Part shown: piece by piece, positions 33,925 to 42,342 of the stretch
Numbering within the stretch: position 1 is the first letter of the stretch
How the letters are laid out: every line of letters begins with the position of its first letter
Assembly (NCBI GenBank): GCA_963714145.1
Contig: OY970235.1
Location: 8,060,001-8,124,000, forward strand
Source of the DNA: JBBWZH01 sp035544115
GTDB taxonomy: Bacteria > Actinomycetota > Actinomycetes > Mycobacteriales > CADCTP01
Reading direction: 5' to 3'
DNA: 64,000 nucleotides
Translations under genes and position numbers: made by a program
The notes under the pieces: generated by a model
Seen by the model: the letters and a program-made list of their open reading frames with translations, nothing else
The model's database searches: none
What the model was told of the DNA's origin: nothing

Positions 33925-36900
33925 CGGGCGGGTTCGACGGTGAGGCGGACCGACTCCGAGTAGCCGATCCGGGGGCCGTAACCGATCTTGACCAGCAGCC
34001 ACCAGCTGCCCGGCTGGGCGTCCGGCGGCACCGCGATCGGGAAATCGATCGTGCCGGTGGCGTCCGCGTCCAGCCGGAGGCCGGTGGTCCGCAGCGGGGT
34101 CAGCGGCCAGGTGTCGACCGGGCCGATCAGCCAGCTGAGCACGTCCAGCGGGCTGCGGAACCGGTTGCTCAGCCGGGCCCGCAGGGTGGCGGTCTGGCCG
34201 GGTCGGACCGAGATGGCCAGCGGGTCCAGGGTCATCGACACCTCGCCCGGGCTGACCGCGCCGGGGTAGGCGCCGGGCACGGCGACCGTGGCCAGGTCCC
34301 GGACGGTCTGCGCACCGTCCACAACGGACACCGCGACCAGGTGGTCGCCGGCCACCGCGGCCCGGCCCGGCGTGACCCGTACCGGCAGGTCGGCGTACGT
34401 GCCCGGCGGCAGCGCCACCGGCCAGCTCGCCGGCTCCGCCGACCAGCCGGCGGGCGGCTCGACCCGGACGACGCCGGACCAGTTGTCGTCGGTCCGGTCG
34501 GAGACCACGGTGACGGTGAGGTCCACCGGCCCGTCGGCGGTGACCGCGGCCGGCTGCACGTGCACCGAGATCGGCAGGTTCCCGATCGGCGCCGGGCCGC
34601 TGTTGTGCAGCCAGTAGCGCGCGTACACCGGCTGCACCGGCTCCCGACCGCCATACCGGTCCAGCTCGCCCGGACCGACCTGCCCGCCCGCCCCGATGGC
34701 CCAGCCTGGATCGACCTGCCCACCCGGCCCGATGGCCCCGCCCGGCCCGACGGCCCCACCCGGCCCGACGGCCCCACCCGGCCCGACGGCCCCGCCCGGC
34801 CCGACGGGCCCACCCGCCCCGACGGGCCCACCCGGCCAGCCCGGACCGGCGGGCCCGCCCTGACCCGCGAGGCCGGTCCGGCCGACCTGGCTCTGTGCCA
34901 GCGCGGCGGCCGCCGCGCCGGCCGGGTCCGGCCCGGCCAGGCTGTCCACGGACAGCACGGTGGTCGCCACCTCGGCACCGGACAGTCCTATCTGGACGGT
35001 GCCGTCCGGCCGCACCGGCACCGCACGTCCCGGTCGCTCCAGCAGGTCGGCCTGGAACGCCGCGGCGGGTGGTTCGGCCAGCCGCAGCGTCGCCTGGACC
35101 GGGCGGCCGTGCGGCTCGTACAGCCGGACGGCGATGCTGTCGATCCCGTCCTCGCTGGCACCGCGGGCCAGCGGGTTGCCGGCCGGCTTGATCGCGGTGA
35201 CCAGCGCCGCGCCGGCCGGCTCGACCGACAGCAGCGAGCCCTGCCCGGGCAGGCCGCCGTCGACCAGCCCGGCGCCGGCGGCCAGCACCACGGCGGTCAG
35301 CGGCGCGTTGTACGAGTGTCCGGAGTGGACGAAGCCGGCCGCCCGCCAGTCGCCGGCGCCGCCGACCAGCGCGTACTCGAACCGGTGGCTCCAGTGCTGG
35401 AGCTGGAAGCCGGCGCCGTCCGGGGTGCAGCGGCGTGGTGGGTCGATCCACACCCCGGACGGCCAGCCGGTGCACGACCGCAGCAGCGAGAGGTGCAGCG
35501 CGCCGGTGCGGTCCACCGCGAAGCCGGGCAGCCCGCGGTTGAGGATGCCGACCGAGTAGTCGGCCAGCCCCGGCTCGGCCGCGTGCAACCCGGCCGGCTG
35601 TCCGATCTGGACAGTCGCGTCGCCGAGGTCGGCGGTCAGCTCGGCCAGCGCGCCGGCCAGCCCGGCGTCGTCCCGGCCGGCGACGATCAGCACCGGCAGC
35701 GCCCGCGGCCCGCGCAGGTCGGCGTTCGGCTGCCAGACCTCGGTCAGCGGGCGCTCGGCCGGTACCCAGACCCGGGCGGTGCCGGTCGCGGCCAGCTGGC
35801 GGGTGAGCTCAGCCGAGTACGCCGGCCCGGCCGCGGCCAGCACGGACGCGGTGAACGCGTTCCGGTCCGGCCCGCCGATCGCCAGCCGGACGTCTGGCAG
35901 GTTCGAGTCCACGTCCAGGTAGCCGTAGCGGCTGCCGGTGTCCTGCGAGGTGGTCGAGGTGACCCCGGCCCGGACCAGCGCCACCACCAGCTCCCGGACC
36001 GGCTCGGCCGTGACCATGCCTCCGTCGGCCACCACTTCGGCCACCCCGATCGCCCGCAGCCGCTCTGTTCCGCCCCCGTCGCCGGTGCCGGTGCCGGTGG
36101 AGCTCAGGACGACCCGGGCGGTACTGCCCAGGCCGAACCAGTTGTGGGCCGGGTTGTCCAGCGTCCATGGGGCGTCGGCGGTGTCCACATCGACGATGCC
36201 GTAGCCGCGGCCGATCACCGCGTCGCCGACCTCGCTGACCGGCAGGCCGCCCGGCACGTCCGCCGCCCAGCGCAGCCGCAGCAGCTGGTCGGAGCCGCGG
36301 AAGCCGTCCAGGTCGGTCACGCAGTCGACCCGGCGCAGCCCGGCCCAGAGGGTGAGCCGCTGGGTGACGGCGACCCCGTCCACAGTGGACCGGACCGTGA
36401 GCCGCTGGCCGAGCGGGCTGGTCTGGGCCAGTACCGTCGCCGGATCGTCCGCGCTGGAGGCCTTCGGTGGCCCGGTCGGGATCAGGTGCCAGGGGCCCTC
36501 GCCGTAGCGCGGGTGCTGGGCGTACTCGTCGTAGCGCAGCACCTCGTTCCCCAGCCGGCCGGCGGCGAGCAGCTCCCGGCCCGCGGCCAGGTCCCGCAAC
36601 GAGGCGACGCAGCCGCCCCGGGCCGGATCGACGGCCAGCCGGAAGTGCTCGTTCTCGATGCTGCCCCCGGATCCGGCGGTCCACTCGCCGACCGGCGAGT
36701 CCGACGGCCGGAGCAGGTAGCTCCGGTAGCCGGTGGCGGGCACGTCGGTCGCCAGGAAGGTCAGCGTGGCCGAGACGATCCGGCCGCCCGGACCGCGCAG
36801 CACGTCCTCGGCCAGCACCGGCACCGGCACGCCGGCATCGTCCACAAGCGACAGACCGGGGGCGCCGACCGGTGGCCGCACCGGCACCCGCACCAGCTCG

Positions 36901-38570
36901 GTCCGGGCCCAGGACAGCCCGTTGAAGACGACGAGCCGCGGCTCGCCGGCCGGCGGGGTCCGGCCGGCCAGGTACCCGGTCGCCGCGGCCCGGACCTCCC
37001 GGCCGATGTCCCAGGCCTCGCGCCAGCCGGTCAGCAGATCCAGGTAGACCTGGTCGCTCTCCGAGCCGGTGATCGCGTCGTGGTGCGCGCCGTAGACCAG
37101 TTGCCGCCAGGCCTTGTCCAGCGCCGCGGCCGGGTAGCGGGCACCGTGCAGCGCGGCGAACGTGGCGAACCGCTCGGCGTCGGTCAGCGCCACCTCGGCC
37201 TGCCGCTGCGCCTGCTTGGTGTCCACATAGGACACGTCCTTGCCGGTGTAGATCGGGTTCATGTCGCGGGTCTGCGGCACCAGCCGGCGGCCGGCGGCGG
37301 CCAGCTCGCCACGGACCGCGGCGAAGAACTCGCGCGGGATCGAGCAGACGAACCGGGGCCAGACATACCGGCCGGCCCAGTCCCGGTGGATCTCGGTGAG
37401 CCACTTGTTCGGCGGCGAGTAGTCGGTGCCGACCGGCAGCAGCACGTGCCGGGTGGCCGCGACCGACTTCAGCGACCGGAAGATCCGGTACACCTCGGCC
37501 TCGGCGTCGGCCAGCGTGGCGGACGAGTCCATCCACCAGCCGGCCGAGTAGTGCGCCGGCATGTACGAGGTGAGCAGCCCGCGACCGCTCGGCGCGACCC
37601 ACTCGAACTCGCTCGGGAACTGCATCAGCCGGGCGTCCCGGAACGGCTCGGCCGGGGTGGTCTGAAGTGGACCCCACTGGTGGAACGGCCCGCGCGCCCA
37701 GGAGCTGTCGGTCAGCCCGGCGTCCGCGACGAACCCGGGGAACTGCGGGTCGTGCCCGAAGACGTCGAGCTGCCAGGCGGTCCGCGGGTCGCCGCCGAGC
37801 ACGTGCCGCTGCAGCCCGATGCCGTACTGCAGGTTGCGGATCGTGCTCTCCGGCCCGGTCAGGTTGGTGTTCGGCTCGTTGTACGTGCCGCCCATCAGCT
37901 CGCACCGGCCCTCGGCCAGCAGCCGCCGCAGGTAGTCCCGATCCTCCGGGTACATGTCCCAGTACGGCTTGAGATAGTCGGTCTCGGCCAGCACGAACCG
38001 GTAGTCCGGGTCGTGCCGGGTCAGCTCGAGGTGCGCCTTCACCAGGTCGAACCCGGTGTGCTGGAACGCCGACCGGGGCGAGCCGGACCAGTCCAGCGCG
38101 TCCCATGACTCGGTGTACGCGGCCTGGGTGTTCCACCAGACCGGGTCGTAGTGGAAGTGCGACACCAGGTGCACCGTCCACCCGGGATCGGCCACGGTCA
38201 GCTCGGCCGCCGCTTCGACGGCCCCGGGCCGGCCCGCCCCGGCGCCCGCCGGCTCGGCACGCACGGTGACCGGCAGCACGGCCCCGACCTCGGGTCCGCC
38301 CCCCGATCCGGCGCCCGCGCCCGCTCCTGGCCCGGCGGCCGACCCGGCCGCGAACCGCACCGGCACCTCGACGGTCACCGCGCCGCCCGGCAGGTCGGCG
38401 AGCACCGGCTCGGCCGGCACCAGCCCGGTACCGGTGACGCCGACCGCGACCCGGCCGGGCGGCCCGTCCAGCCGGACCCGCACAACCTGCACCGGTTCGT
38501 CCGGCGTGCCGACGAACAACTCGGTAGATTCAACCGCGGCGATCCGCAGCTCCTGCCCGTTCGCAGCCAT
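33921..38570 (-). CDS. Very large GH38 alpha-mannosidase-like protein
   Basis: 1549 residues, against about 850-1050 for most bacterial GH38 enzymes. The catalytic domain shows zinc ligands in LVSHFHYDPVWWNTQAAYTE (residues ~135-155), the nucleophile Asp in WQLDVFGHDPQFP (~270) and GAHHDAITGSESDQ (~495). Jelly-roll domains follow (ENEHFRLAVDPARGGCVASL). The last ~250 residues contain beta-sandwich (NEW3-like) modules, preceded at ~1235-1300 by a collagen-like GPGGAV tract. No signal peptide is seen: the start MAANGQELRIAAVES suggests cytosol or a non-classical route. It cleaves alpha-mannosyl or similar bonds, and heads the mannoside importer run. Confidence 0.88.
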   Translation of the reverse strand: MAANGQELRIAAVESTELFVGTPDEPVQVVRVRLDGPPGRVAVGVTGTGLVPAEPVLADLPGGAVTVEVPVRFAAGSAAGPGAGAGAGSGGGPEVGAVLPVTVRAEPAGAGAGRPGAVEAAAELTVADPGWTVHLVSHFHYDPVWWNTQAAYTESWDALDWSGSPRSAFQHTGFDLVKAHLELTRHDPDYRFVLAETDYLKPYWDMYPEDRDYLRRLLAEGRCELMGGTYNEPNTNLTGPESTIRNLQYGIGLQRHVLGGDPRTAWQLDVFGHDPQFPGFVADAGLTDSSWARGPFHQWGPLQTTPAEPFRDARLMQFPSEFEWVAPSGRGLLTSYMPAHYSAGWWMDSSATLADAEAEVYRIFRSLKSVAATRHVLLPVGTDYSPPNKWLTEIHRDWAGRYVWPRFVCSIPREFFAAVRGELAAAGRRLVPQTRDMNPIYTGKDVSYVDTKQAQRQAEVALTDAERFATFAALHGARYPAAALDKAWRQLVYGAHHDAITGSESDQVYLDLLTGWREAWDIGREVRAAATGYLAGRTPPAGEPRLVVFNGLSWARTELVRVPVRPPVGAPGLSLVDDAGVPVPVLAEDVLRGPGGRIVSATLTFLATDVPATGYRSYLLRPSDSPVGEWTAGSGGSIENEHFRLAVDPARGGCVASLRDLAAGRELLAAGRLGNEVLRYDEYAQHPRYGEGPWHLIPTGPPKASSADDPATVLAQTSPLGQRLTVRSTVDGVAVTQRLTLWAGLRRVDCVTDLDGFRGSDQLLRLRWAADVPGGLPVSEVGDAVIGRGYGIVDVDTADAPWTLDNPAHNWFGLGSTARVVLSSTGTGTGDGGGTERLRAIGVAEVVADGGMVTAEPVRELVVALVRAGVTSTTSQDTGSRYGYLDVDSNLPDVRLAIGGPDRNAFTASVLAAAGPAYSAELTRQLAATGTARVWVPAERPLTEVWQPNADLRGPRALPVLIVAGRDDAGLAGALAELTADLGDATVQIGQPAGLHAAEPGLADYSVGILNRGLPGFAVDRTGALHLSLLRSCTGWPSGVWIDPPRRCTPDGAGFQLQHWSHRFEYALVGGAGDWRAAGFVHSGHSYNAPLTAVVLAAGAGLVDGGLPGQGSLLSVEPAGAALVTAIKPAGNPLARGASEDGIDSIAVRLYEPHGRPVQATLRLAEPPAAAFQADLLERPGRAVPVRPDGTVQIGLSGAEVATTVLSVDSLAGPDPAGAAAAALAQSQVGRTGLAGQGGPAGPGWPGGPVGAGGPVGPGGAVGPGGAVGPGGAVGPGGAIGPGGQVDPGWAIGAGGQVGPGELDRYGGREPVQPVYARYWLHNSGPAPIGNLPISVHVQPAAVTADGPVDLTVTVVSDRTDDNWSGVVRVEPPAGWSAEPASWPVALPPGTYADLPVRVTPGRAAVAGDHLVAVSVVDGAQTVRDLATVAVPGAYPGAVSPGEVSMTLDPLAISVRPGQTATLRARLSNRFRSPLDVLSWLIGPVDTWPLTPLRTTGLRLDADATGTIDFPIAVPPDAQPGSWWLLVKIGYGPRIGYSESVRLTVEPAR
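34722..34835. repeat. 18-bp tandem repeat coding a collagen-like tract
   Basis: About six copies of GGCCCGACGGCCCCACCC with small changes encode GGAVGPGGAVGP-type repeats within the mannosidase gene, between beta-sandwich modules. Confidence 0.9.
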
Positions 38571-38693
38571 GCCCCGACCCTACGAGCTGCCGCCGCCCCA
38601 ACGGGCAGACCGGCGGGCGGCGCTGAACCGAACGCGCGCCGGCTGCGTGCAAGCCACGACAACGCATGACCAGTTGCCAGCGGAGGATCTGCG

Positions 38694-39281
38694 ATGGCCG
38701 GCTTTCCCTACACCTTCCCATCGCCATCGCCATCGCGCCTGCCACCGCGGCCGAAGCCGGCGAAGCTGCTGCTCCCGGCGCTGATCGGGGCCGCGGTCGC
38801 GATCGGGCTGGGTGCGTACGGCCGCAACCACCAGCCGGGCACCGACCACATCGTCCTCGGATTCAGTTCACTGATCAGGATGAAGGTGTGGCTGGCCATC
38901 GGTGCCGGTTCGCTGGCCGTACTGCAGCTGCTCAGCGCGCTCTGGATGTGGCACCGGCTTCCCCTCGGCGCCCCGCCCGCGTGGCTTCCGGCCGTCCACC
39001 GCACCCTCGGTACGCTGGCCTTTCTGGCCACGCTGCCGGTCGCGTACGCCTGCCTGTACAGCCTGGGCTTCGACCAGTCCACCCCGCGGGTGCTGGTGCA
39101 CTCGGTGGCCGGCTGCGCGTTCTACGGCGCTTTCGTCACAAAGCTGATCGTCGTGCGGACCAGCCGGCTGCCCGGCTGGACCCTCCCGGTGGTCGGCGGC
39201 CTGCTCTTCACCGCGCTGGTGGCGGCGGTCGGCACATCGGCCGTCTACACCTTCGCCAAGTTCGGCTCACCGGGCTTCTGA
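38694..39281 (+). CDS. DUF6529-like four-helix membrane protein
   Basis: 195 residues, ATG seven bases behind GGAGG. A Pro/Ser-rich head precedes four to five membrane helices: LLLPALIGAAVAIGLGAYG, MKVWLAIGAGSLAVLQLLSA, TLGTLAFLATLPVAYACLYS and LPVVGGLLFTALVAAVGTSA. His in AVHRTLG and LVHSVAGC lie near helix ends, as in cytochrome b561-like families, so heme binding is possible. It matches my memory of the actinobacterial DUF6529 family. It forms an operon with the secreted repeat protein 43 bp downstream. Confidence 0.7.
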   Translation: MAGFPYTFPSPSPSRLPPRPKPAKLLLPALIGAAVAIGLGAYGRNHQPGTDHIVLGFSSLIRMKVWLAIGAGSLAVLQLLSALWMWHRLPLGAPPAWLPAVHRTLGTLAFLATLPVAYACLYSLGFDQSTPRVLVHSVAGCAFYGAFVTKLIVVRTSRLPGWTLPVVGGLLFTALVAAVGTSAVYTFAKFGSPGF

Positions 39282-39324
39282 CCGCCCGCTGCTGACCGCC
39301 CCAGCCTCGAAAGGACGCGGCACC

Positions 39325-39942
39325 ATGCAACGCTTTCCGGTCGTACCAGCCGTCTGCGCGGTGGCCGTGGCCGGCTTCCTCACCGTCGCCACCCACGCGA
39401 ATTCGCCGTCGACGCGCACCATCGCCGGCAACGCGAGCCCGGCCGGCCAGTCGGCCGGCAACCCCAGCAGCAAGCCCAAGACACCGGCGAAGCCCGCGCT
39501 GTCGGTGCGGGAGACCCCGCTCGGCACCGTGGTCGTCGGCCCGAAGGGCCACACGCTGTACCGGTCCAACAAGGACACCGTCAACCCGTCGGCGTCCAAC
39601 TGCATCCGCCGCTGCGTGGCCATCTGGCCACCGCTGCTCGGCACCCCCGCGAGCTTCGCCGTGCAGGGGGTCGACCCGAAGCTGCTCGGCACGCTCCGCC
39701 GGGTCGACGGCCGCACCCAGCTCACCCTGCACGGCTGGCCGCTGTACTACTTCAACAAGGACGCCAAGCCCGGTGACGTGCTCGGCGAGGCCGCCGGAGA
39801 CCACGTCTTCCACCCGGTCGGCCCGACCGGCCAGCCGGCCGGAACCACCAACCCGCCCAGCACCGGCGGGCCTACCAGCGGGCCAACCGACGGGCCGACC
39901 TACGCGCCCACCGACGGGCCCACCCCCAGCTCCACCGGCTGA
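39325..39942 (+). CDS. Secreted protein with COG4315-type repeats
   Basis: 205 residues. A signal-like N-terminus (VPAVCAVAVAGFLTVATHA) is followed by a Ser/Pro/Lys linker. Two copies of the family repeat are visible: VVVGPKGHTLYRSNKDTVNP, then CIRRCVAIWPPLL, and LHGWPLYYFNKDAKPGD. This is the 'secreted repeat of unknown function' (Lipoprotein_15) family, often next to membrane redox proteins. The C-terminal ~40 residues are GPT-rich. With its DUF6529-like neighbour it may form an extracellular electron or metal-handling pair; that is an inference. Confidence 0.75.
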   Translation: MQRFPVVPAVCAVAVAGFLTVATHANSPSTRTIAGNASPAGQSAGNPSSKPKTPAKPALSVRETPLGTVVVGPKGHTLYRSNKDTVNPSASNCIRRCVAIWPPLLGTPASFAVQGVDPKLLGTLRRVDGRTQLTLHGWPLYYFNKDAKPGDVLGEAAGDHVFHPVGPTGQPAGTTNPPSTGGPTSGPTDGPTYAPTDGPTPSSTG

Positions 39943-40093
39943 GCCGTCAAGACCAGCTGGCGCTGTTCCCCCCGCCAGCTGTACCGGCTTCCCCCAGCCG
40001 GCACCGGCCGGCCGGCGGCGTCCACATCGGACGCCCGCCGGCCGGCCGCACTGTCCTCAATGGCCGTCCGAAGTGGCCGTCCGAAGTGGCCGG

Positions 40094-41923
40094 CTACGTG
40101 GTCAGGGCGCCGATCGCGGTGAGGAAGACCTGGCCGATGTCGCGCGGGTCGGGGGAGTTGAAGGCCAGCCCGTCGGTGGCCTTGGCGATCTTCTCCAGCA
40201 CCCCGGCGTCGGCGTCCTTGCCGTACGCGATGGCCACGATGTGCACCGGCCGGGCCAGGCTGTAGCTCTTGTTCAGCTCGCTGAGCAGGCCGTTCAGCCC
40301 GATCGAGACCTTGTCGTCGTTGCGCCCGTCGGTGATCAGCACGACCGTGTTCACGTAGCCGCGCTGGAAGTGCGCCACCGCTGACCGGTACGCGGCCAGC
40401 ACGCTGTCGTAGAGGCCGGTGCCGGCCAGCGGGACCAGGCCGCGTTGCGCCTGCACCGAGGCCGCCCGCCGGGTCTGTCCACCGATCCTGCCGTCGGCGC
40501 GGCCGAGCGGCACCAGCTCGCGGTAGTCCTGGCCGCCGTTGATCTCGCTGGAGAACTCCCACAGTCCGATGTGGTCGGCGTCGTCGAACAGCTGCAGACC
40601 GGCGCCGGCGGCGGCCACCGCGATCGAGAGCTTGGTCTTGTCGGTGCCCGGGACGATGTCGGCCATCGAGCCGGAGACGTCGATCAGCGCGAGCACCGAG
40701 ACGCGCTGGGTGAGCAGCCGCCAGACCGCCTGCGCGGTGGCCGGCGCCTCCGCGCTGCGGACCGGCTCCGGGGTCAGCGGCTTGCTGTCGAAGCCGTTGT
40801 CGCCGCTGGTCAGCGCGTCGCTTGCGGTGCCGTTCGCGCGGCGCAGCCCGTACGAGCCGAGCCGGCCCTGCACGCTGGCCGTGAGCAGCCAGTTGTGGAA
40901 GTCGGTGGCGGCCCGCCGGTCCAGGCCGGTGACCCAGCTGGCGTTCGGCACCACGTACGGGTAGTCGGCGGCGAGCTGGCCGTCCAGCGGATAGGTGGGC
41001 GAGAGCAGCACGGCCGGGTGGGTGCTGTTGTACCGCCAGATGTCCTGCTCGTAGGTGGCGACCAGGCCGTACCTGGCCAGCATGTCCTCGGTGGTGGGGC
41101 TGGTGTCGGCCCCGGCCAGCAGCGCCGGGCTGCTCGGCGCGACCTTCCTCAGGGCCCGGACGAACTGCAGCAGCCCGGCCTTCGCGGTCGGCGTGGTGAA
41201 GGTCTTGGCGGTCACCTTCCCGGCCGGCGTCCCGGTCACCGCCCCGGCCGCGGCGACCAGCAGGCTGGCGCCGAGCGTGGTCTTGGTCGGGTCGGCGGTG
41301 GAGAACAGCACCCGGCCCCACTCGGCGTGGTCGATCCGCTGCTGCCCCCAGCCGGCCGGGTCCCGGGAGAGCTGCAGGAAGTCACCCAGCTGTGGCCGCT
41401 GGCCGGCCGGCAGCTGGCCGGCGATCGCCCGGATGGCGTCCGGCGGTGCCGCCACCACGATCGGGGAGGAGGCGATCGAGGTCGCCGAGGCCGGCAGCAC
41501 CCGCTGGTTCTGGGCTCGGGCCCGGACCAGTTGCAGCGTCGTGCTCGACTCCGGCACCCAGACGTCGCTGGGGGGCCCGCCGCCGGGGAAGGGCACCGGC
41601 TGCAGTGCCTGCAGCGCCTGCGAGGCGGTCATCTCCCGGACGGCGACCCGCACGCAGGTGGTGCCGTCCAGCTTGCGGTGCGCATCGTTGTACGACTTGG
41701 CCAGGTCGGTCAGCCAGGCCATGGCGGAGGTGTCGGCGCCGACGGTGAGCGTGGTGGTCTGGCCGGGGCAGGCGGACACCGGCTGGGCCGGGGACGAGCT
41801 GGCCAGTCGCACCGCCACCACCGACCCGGCGAGGACAGCGACAACCACCGCGACGAGCGCCGCGGGCTCCCTGCTCAGCCGGTCGAACCTGGTGCGTTTG
41901 CTGCGATGCCTGTGCTGTCCCAT
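40094..41923 (-). CDS. Membrane-anchored solute-binding and VWA domain protein
   Basis: 609 residues from the ATG at 41923. A basic head (HRHRSKRTRF) and one membrane segment (ALVAVVVAVLAGSVVAVRL) anchor it. Residues ~50-370 resemble an extracellular solute-binding fold (TTTLTVGADTSAMAWLTDLA, PSDVWVPESSTTLQLV). Residues ~400-600 are a von Willebrand A domain with an intact MIDAS start (VLALIDVSGSM) and ITDGRNDD. Such fusion proteins are common in actinobacteria, role unknown. It is divergent from the LCP gene across 419 bp. Confidence 0.8.
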   Translation of the reverse strand: MGQHRHRSKRTRFDRLSREPAALVAVVVAVLAGSVVAVRLASSSPAQPVSACPGQTTTLTVGADTSAMAWLTDLAKSYNDAHRKLDGTTCVRVAVREMTASQALQALQPVPFPGGGPPSDVWVPESSTTLQLVRARAQNQRVLPASATSIASSPIVVAAPPDAIRAIAGQLPAGQRPQLGDFLQLSRDPAGWGQQRIDHAEWGRVLFSTADPTKTTLGASLLVAAAGAVTGTPAGKVTAKTFTTPTAKAGLLQFVRALRKVAPSSPALLAGADTSPTTEDMLARYGLVATYEQDIWRYNSTHPAVLLSPTYPLDGQLAADYPYVVPNASWVTGLDRRAATDFHNWLLTASVQGRLGSYGLRRANGTASDALTSGDNGFDSKPLTPEPVRSAEAPATAQAVWRLLTQRVSVLALIDVSGSMADIVPGTDKTKLSIAVAAAGAGLQLFDDADHIGLWEFSSEINGGQDYRELVPLGRADGRIGGQTRRAASVQAQRGLVPLAGTGLYDSVLAAYRSAVAHFQRGYVNTVVLITDGRNDDKVSIGLNGLLSELNKSYSLARPVHIVAIAYGKDADAGVLEKIAKATDGLAFNSPDPRDIGQVFLTAIGALTT

Positions 41924-42342
41924 CAGTCGGCGCGCTCCCGCCCCCAAGGCGTCCCGCCACGGGTGCGACGGGCATACGTGCCAGCCAGGAGAGTGAATGT
42001 CGGAGCGTCGGCTTGTCAAACGGAACCAGATACGGTAACGGGTAAGCATCAACAAACTACGGACGGTTACATGCCCTAGACGGGCCACAACCGGGACCGA
42101 CTGCCAAACCGACGGTTCCCGCATCGTCTCCCGGGTTGCCCCGATCGCGCCGGGAGTTAATACGGTCGACACAATCAGTCGCCGATCGTGCGCTGAATGG
42201 CGATCCAGCACTAGGCCGGATGGATGCAAGTTTTCCGCGAGTTGGCTCGAAGCCCCTTACGGTCCGTACCATCGGTCAACCCTTCCGGCCGGGAGGCCGG
42301 GTGCCTGTACCGTCCCGCCAACGATCAGGGGGTCTCTGCGTC
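41924..42342. other. Divergent regulatory region, AT-richer than its surroundings
   Basis: 419 bp between the VWA protein and the LCP gene. On the plus strand TTGCCC (42136-42141) and TAATAC (42158-42163), 16 bp apart, may form an LCP promoter. On the minus strand a TTGACA (42019-42014) lacks a good -10. No RNA gene or ORF with a ribosome site was found. Confidence 0.4.

Noticed and set aside
32959..35475. 838-residue extension of the parvulin-like gene
   Set aside because: The extension is an alternative frame of the mannosidase; the GTGA overlap at 33924 is the sensible start.
33456..38108. 1550-codon open frame on the plus strand opposite the mannosidase
   Set aside because: It is the mirror of a high-GC gene: no ribosome site, no domain, Arg/Pro/Gly/Asp-rich composition, whereas the minus strand shows complete GH38 motifs.
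42014..42019. Perfect -35 TTGACA on the minus strand before the VWA gene
   Set aside because: No acceptable -10 lies at 16-19 bp, so it is not listed as a promoter.
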